This document shows positions 7,490 through 7,756 of a stretch of 7,756 bases of DNA, piece after piece. The stretch comes from DATKLL01 sp035542475 (GTDB lineage: Bacteria > Desulfobacterota > Syntrophia > Syntrophales > UBA2185): positions 1 to 7,756 of the forward strand of contig DATKLL010000024.1 of assembly GCA_035542475.1 (NCBI GenBank). Reading direction: 5' to 3'. The notes under the pieces are model-generated. The model did no database searches. It saw nothing but the letters and a program-made list of their open reading frames with translations, and was not told where the DNA came from. The position numbers and the translations under genes were made by a program. Within the stretch, counting starts at the first letter, position 1. The number at the start of each line of letters is the position of its first letter.

Positions 7490-7507
7490 TATGTTATATT
7501 TAACATA
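7490..7507. promoter_or_regulatory. 18-bp palindrome upstream of fdnG, candidate operator
   Basis: TATGTTA (7490-7496) and TAACATA (7501-7507) form perfect 7-bp inverted arms around TATT. The centre lies about 125 bases before the fdnG start and about 50 bases before the candidate -35, a position that suits an activator. It partly resembles Rex sites (TTGTTAA-N4-TTAACAA), but the TGTTA and TAACA half-sites are two bases too close together. It does not match FNR (TTGAT-N4-ATCAA). The regulator is unknown, and in AT-rich DNA a chance palindrome is possible. Confidence 0.35.
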
Positions 7508-7510
7508 CGT

Positions 7511-7567
7511 GTTGTCCCTCTCCCTTGATGGGTGAGTTGTCCCCCTCTGGAGGGGGTAGGGGGAGGA
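7511..7567. repeat. GC-rich hairpin repeat (CCCTCTCCC...GGAGGGGGTAGGGGGAGG)
   Basis: Within this stretch CCCCCT (7541-7546) pairs with AGGGGG (7551-7556) around CTGG. The outer CCCTCTCCC (7516-7524) is roughly complementary to GGGGGAGG (7559-7566), so a longer interrupted stem can form. The composition contrasts sharply with the AT-rich DNA on either side. It resembles the 'CCCCTCTGGAGGGGGcAGGGGGAGG' intergenic repeats I recall from several bacterial genomes. It is not followed by a T-run in either direction, so it is not a typical intrinsic terminator. Confidence 0.55.
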
Positions 7568-7572
7568 TTTAT

Positions 7573-7602
7573 CCTGCCCCGTACTCGATACGCGGGCATC
7601 TA
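7573..7602. repeat. Dispersed-repeat-like fragment (GATGCCCGCGTATCGAGTAC on the minus strand)
   Basis: Read on the minus strand this stretch gives GATGCCCGCGTATCGAGTAC followed by GGGGCAGG. That resembles the right-hand part of the common 'CTGGATNCCCGCG...CGGGCATGACG' intergenic repeats whose left arms begin TGTCATTCC. A TGTCATTCC unit is present at 7681. The match is by style only. Confidence 0.35.
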
Positions 7603-7651
7603 GTATCTTAAATAGATTTTTGATTTTTCCTGAGTAGGTTTCGTCCCAAAT

Positions 7652-7711
7652 TGTCATTTCCACGAAAATAAACATTTTACTGTCATTCCGGACTTGATCC
7701 AGAATCCAGTA
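7652..7711 (+). repeat. Two TGTCATTyC repeat starts in direct orientation
   Basis: TGTCATTTC (7652-7660), followed by CACGAA, is 29 bases before TGTCATTCCGGACTTGATCC (7681-7700), which continues AGAATCCAGT (7701-7710). The second closely resembles the widespread 'GTCATTCCGGACTTGATCCGGAATCCAG' intergenic repeat. The first shares its opening nine bases exactly with 186-194 at the other end of the window. The second unit may continue past the right edge. Confidence 0.55.
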
Positions 7712-7756
7712 TTTTTCATGATCCCGCGCTTTCGAGGAAAGCCAGTAATATTGAAT

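Larger units (their letters stand above)
7374..7756. other. Upstream region of fdnG with regulatory signals and a repeat mosaic; no gene seen
   Basis: This 383-base stretch has no convincing coding sequence. The part next to fdnG (7374-7510) is AT-rich and holds the ribosome binding site, a candidate promoter and a palindrome. The remainder (7511-7756) consists largely of short repeat-like fragments, ending in a TGTCATTCC-type unit near the right edge. The only open frame here, 7481-7675 on the minus strand, runs through the repeats and looks fortuitous. Confidence 0.7.

Noticed and set aside
7490..7507. Assigning the palindrome as a Rex or FNR site
   Set aside because: The half-site spacing differs from Rex by two bases, and the half-sites do not match FNR, so only a generic operator call is supportable.
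7481..7675. 64-codon minus-strand frame at the right edge
   Set aside because: It is made largely of repeat-like sequence and shows no ribosome binding site or domain.
1..7756. CRISPR array, tRNA or rRNA gene, transposase
   Set aside because: No regularly spaced repeats, cloverleaf-like sequence, rRNA signature or transposase motif was seen on either strand.

Overview
The window suggests an anaerobic, Gram-negative, selenocysteine-using bacterium. The evidence is a formate dehydrogenase catalytic subunit with an in-frame TGA at the selenocysteine position, a Tat signal peptide, a cytochrome b partner, and an apparent outer-membrane beta-barrel tail at the left edge. The protein style and the dispersed repeats of TGTCATTyC and GGAGGGGGTAGGGGGAGG type would fit a deltaproteobacterial syntroph or sulfate-reducer relative (for example Syntrophobacterales). 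That placement is an inference, not something the sequence proves.

Layout, left to right. Bases 3-155 are the last 50 codons of a probable outer-membrane beta-barrel protein (+). Bases 156-355 are AT-rich and hold repeat fragments. Bases 356-1153 (+) encode a DUF62-family S-adenosylmethionine hydrolase, and 1202-2014 (+) encode FdhD, the sulfurtransferase that activates the molybdenum/tungsten cofactor of formate dehydrogenases. Bases 2135-2530 (-) encode a small VOC/glyoxalase-fold protein that converges on fdhD. A stretch of 246 bases (2531-2776) shows no gene and leads to a strong rho-independent terminator at 2777-2814 (-). Bases 7373 down to 2840 (-) form a compact three-gene operon, fdnG-fdnH-fdnI, for a complete membrane-bound respiratory formate dehydrogenase. 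Bases 7374-7756 carry the operon's upstream region (ribosome binding site, candidate promoter, an 18-bp palindrome) followed by a mosaic of dispersed repeats.

How the genes work together. FdnG is exported folded by the Tat system with its Mo/W-bis-MGD cofactor, selenocysteine 196 and one [4Fe-4S] cluster, and it oxidises formate outside the cytoplasmic membrane (or reduces CO2 if run backwards). Electrons pass through the four [4Fe-4S] clusters of FdnH to the two b-type haems of FdnI and then to quinone. FdhD, encoded on the facing strand, supplies the sulfur needed for cofactor activation. The SAM hydrolase and the VOC protein have no demonstrated link to formate metabolism.

The most important annotation point is that fdnG is one 1021-residue gene (4308-7373). 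A standard reading breaks it into a 195-codon and an 809-codon ORF at the selenocysteine TGA (6786-6788). I see no undescribed system. The points most worth checking are the Sec/SECIS site, the palindrome upstream of the operon, and the repeat clusters bracketing the block.
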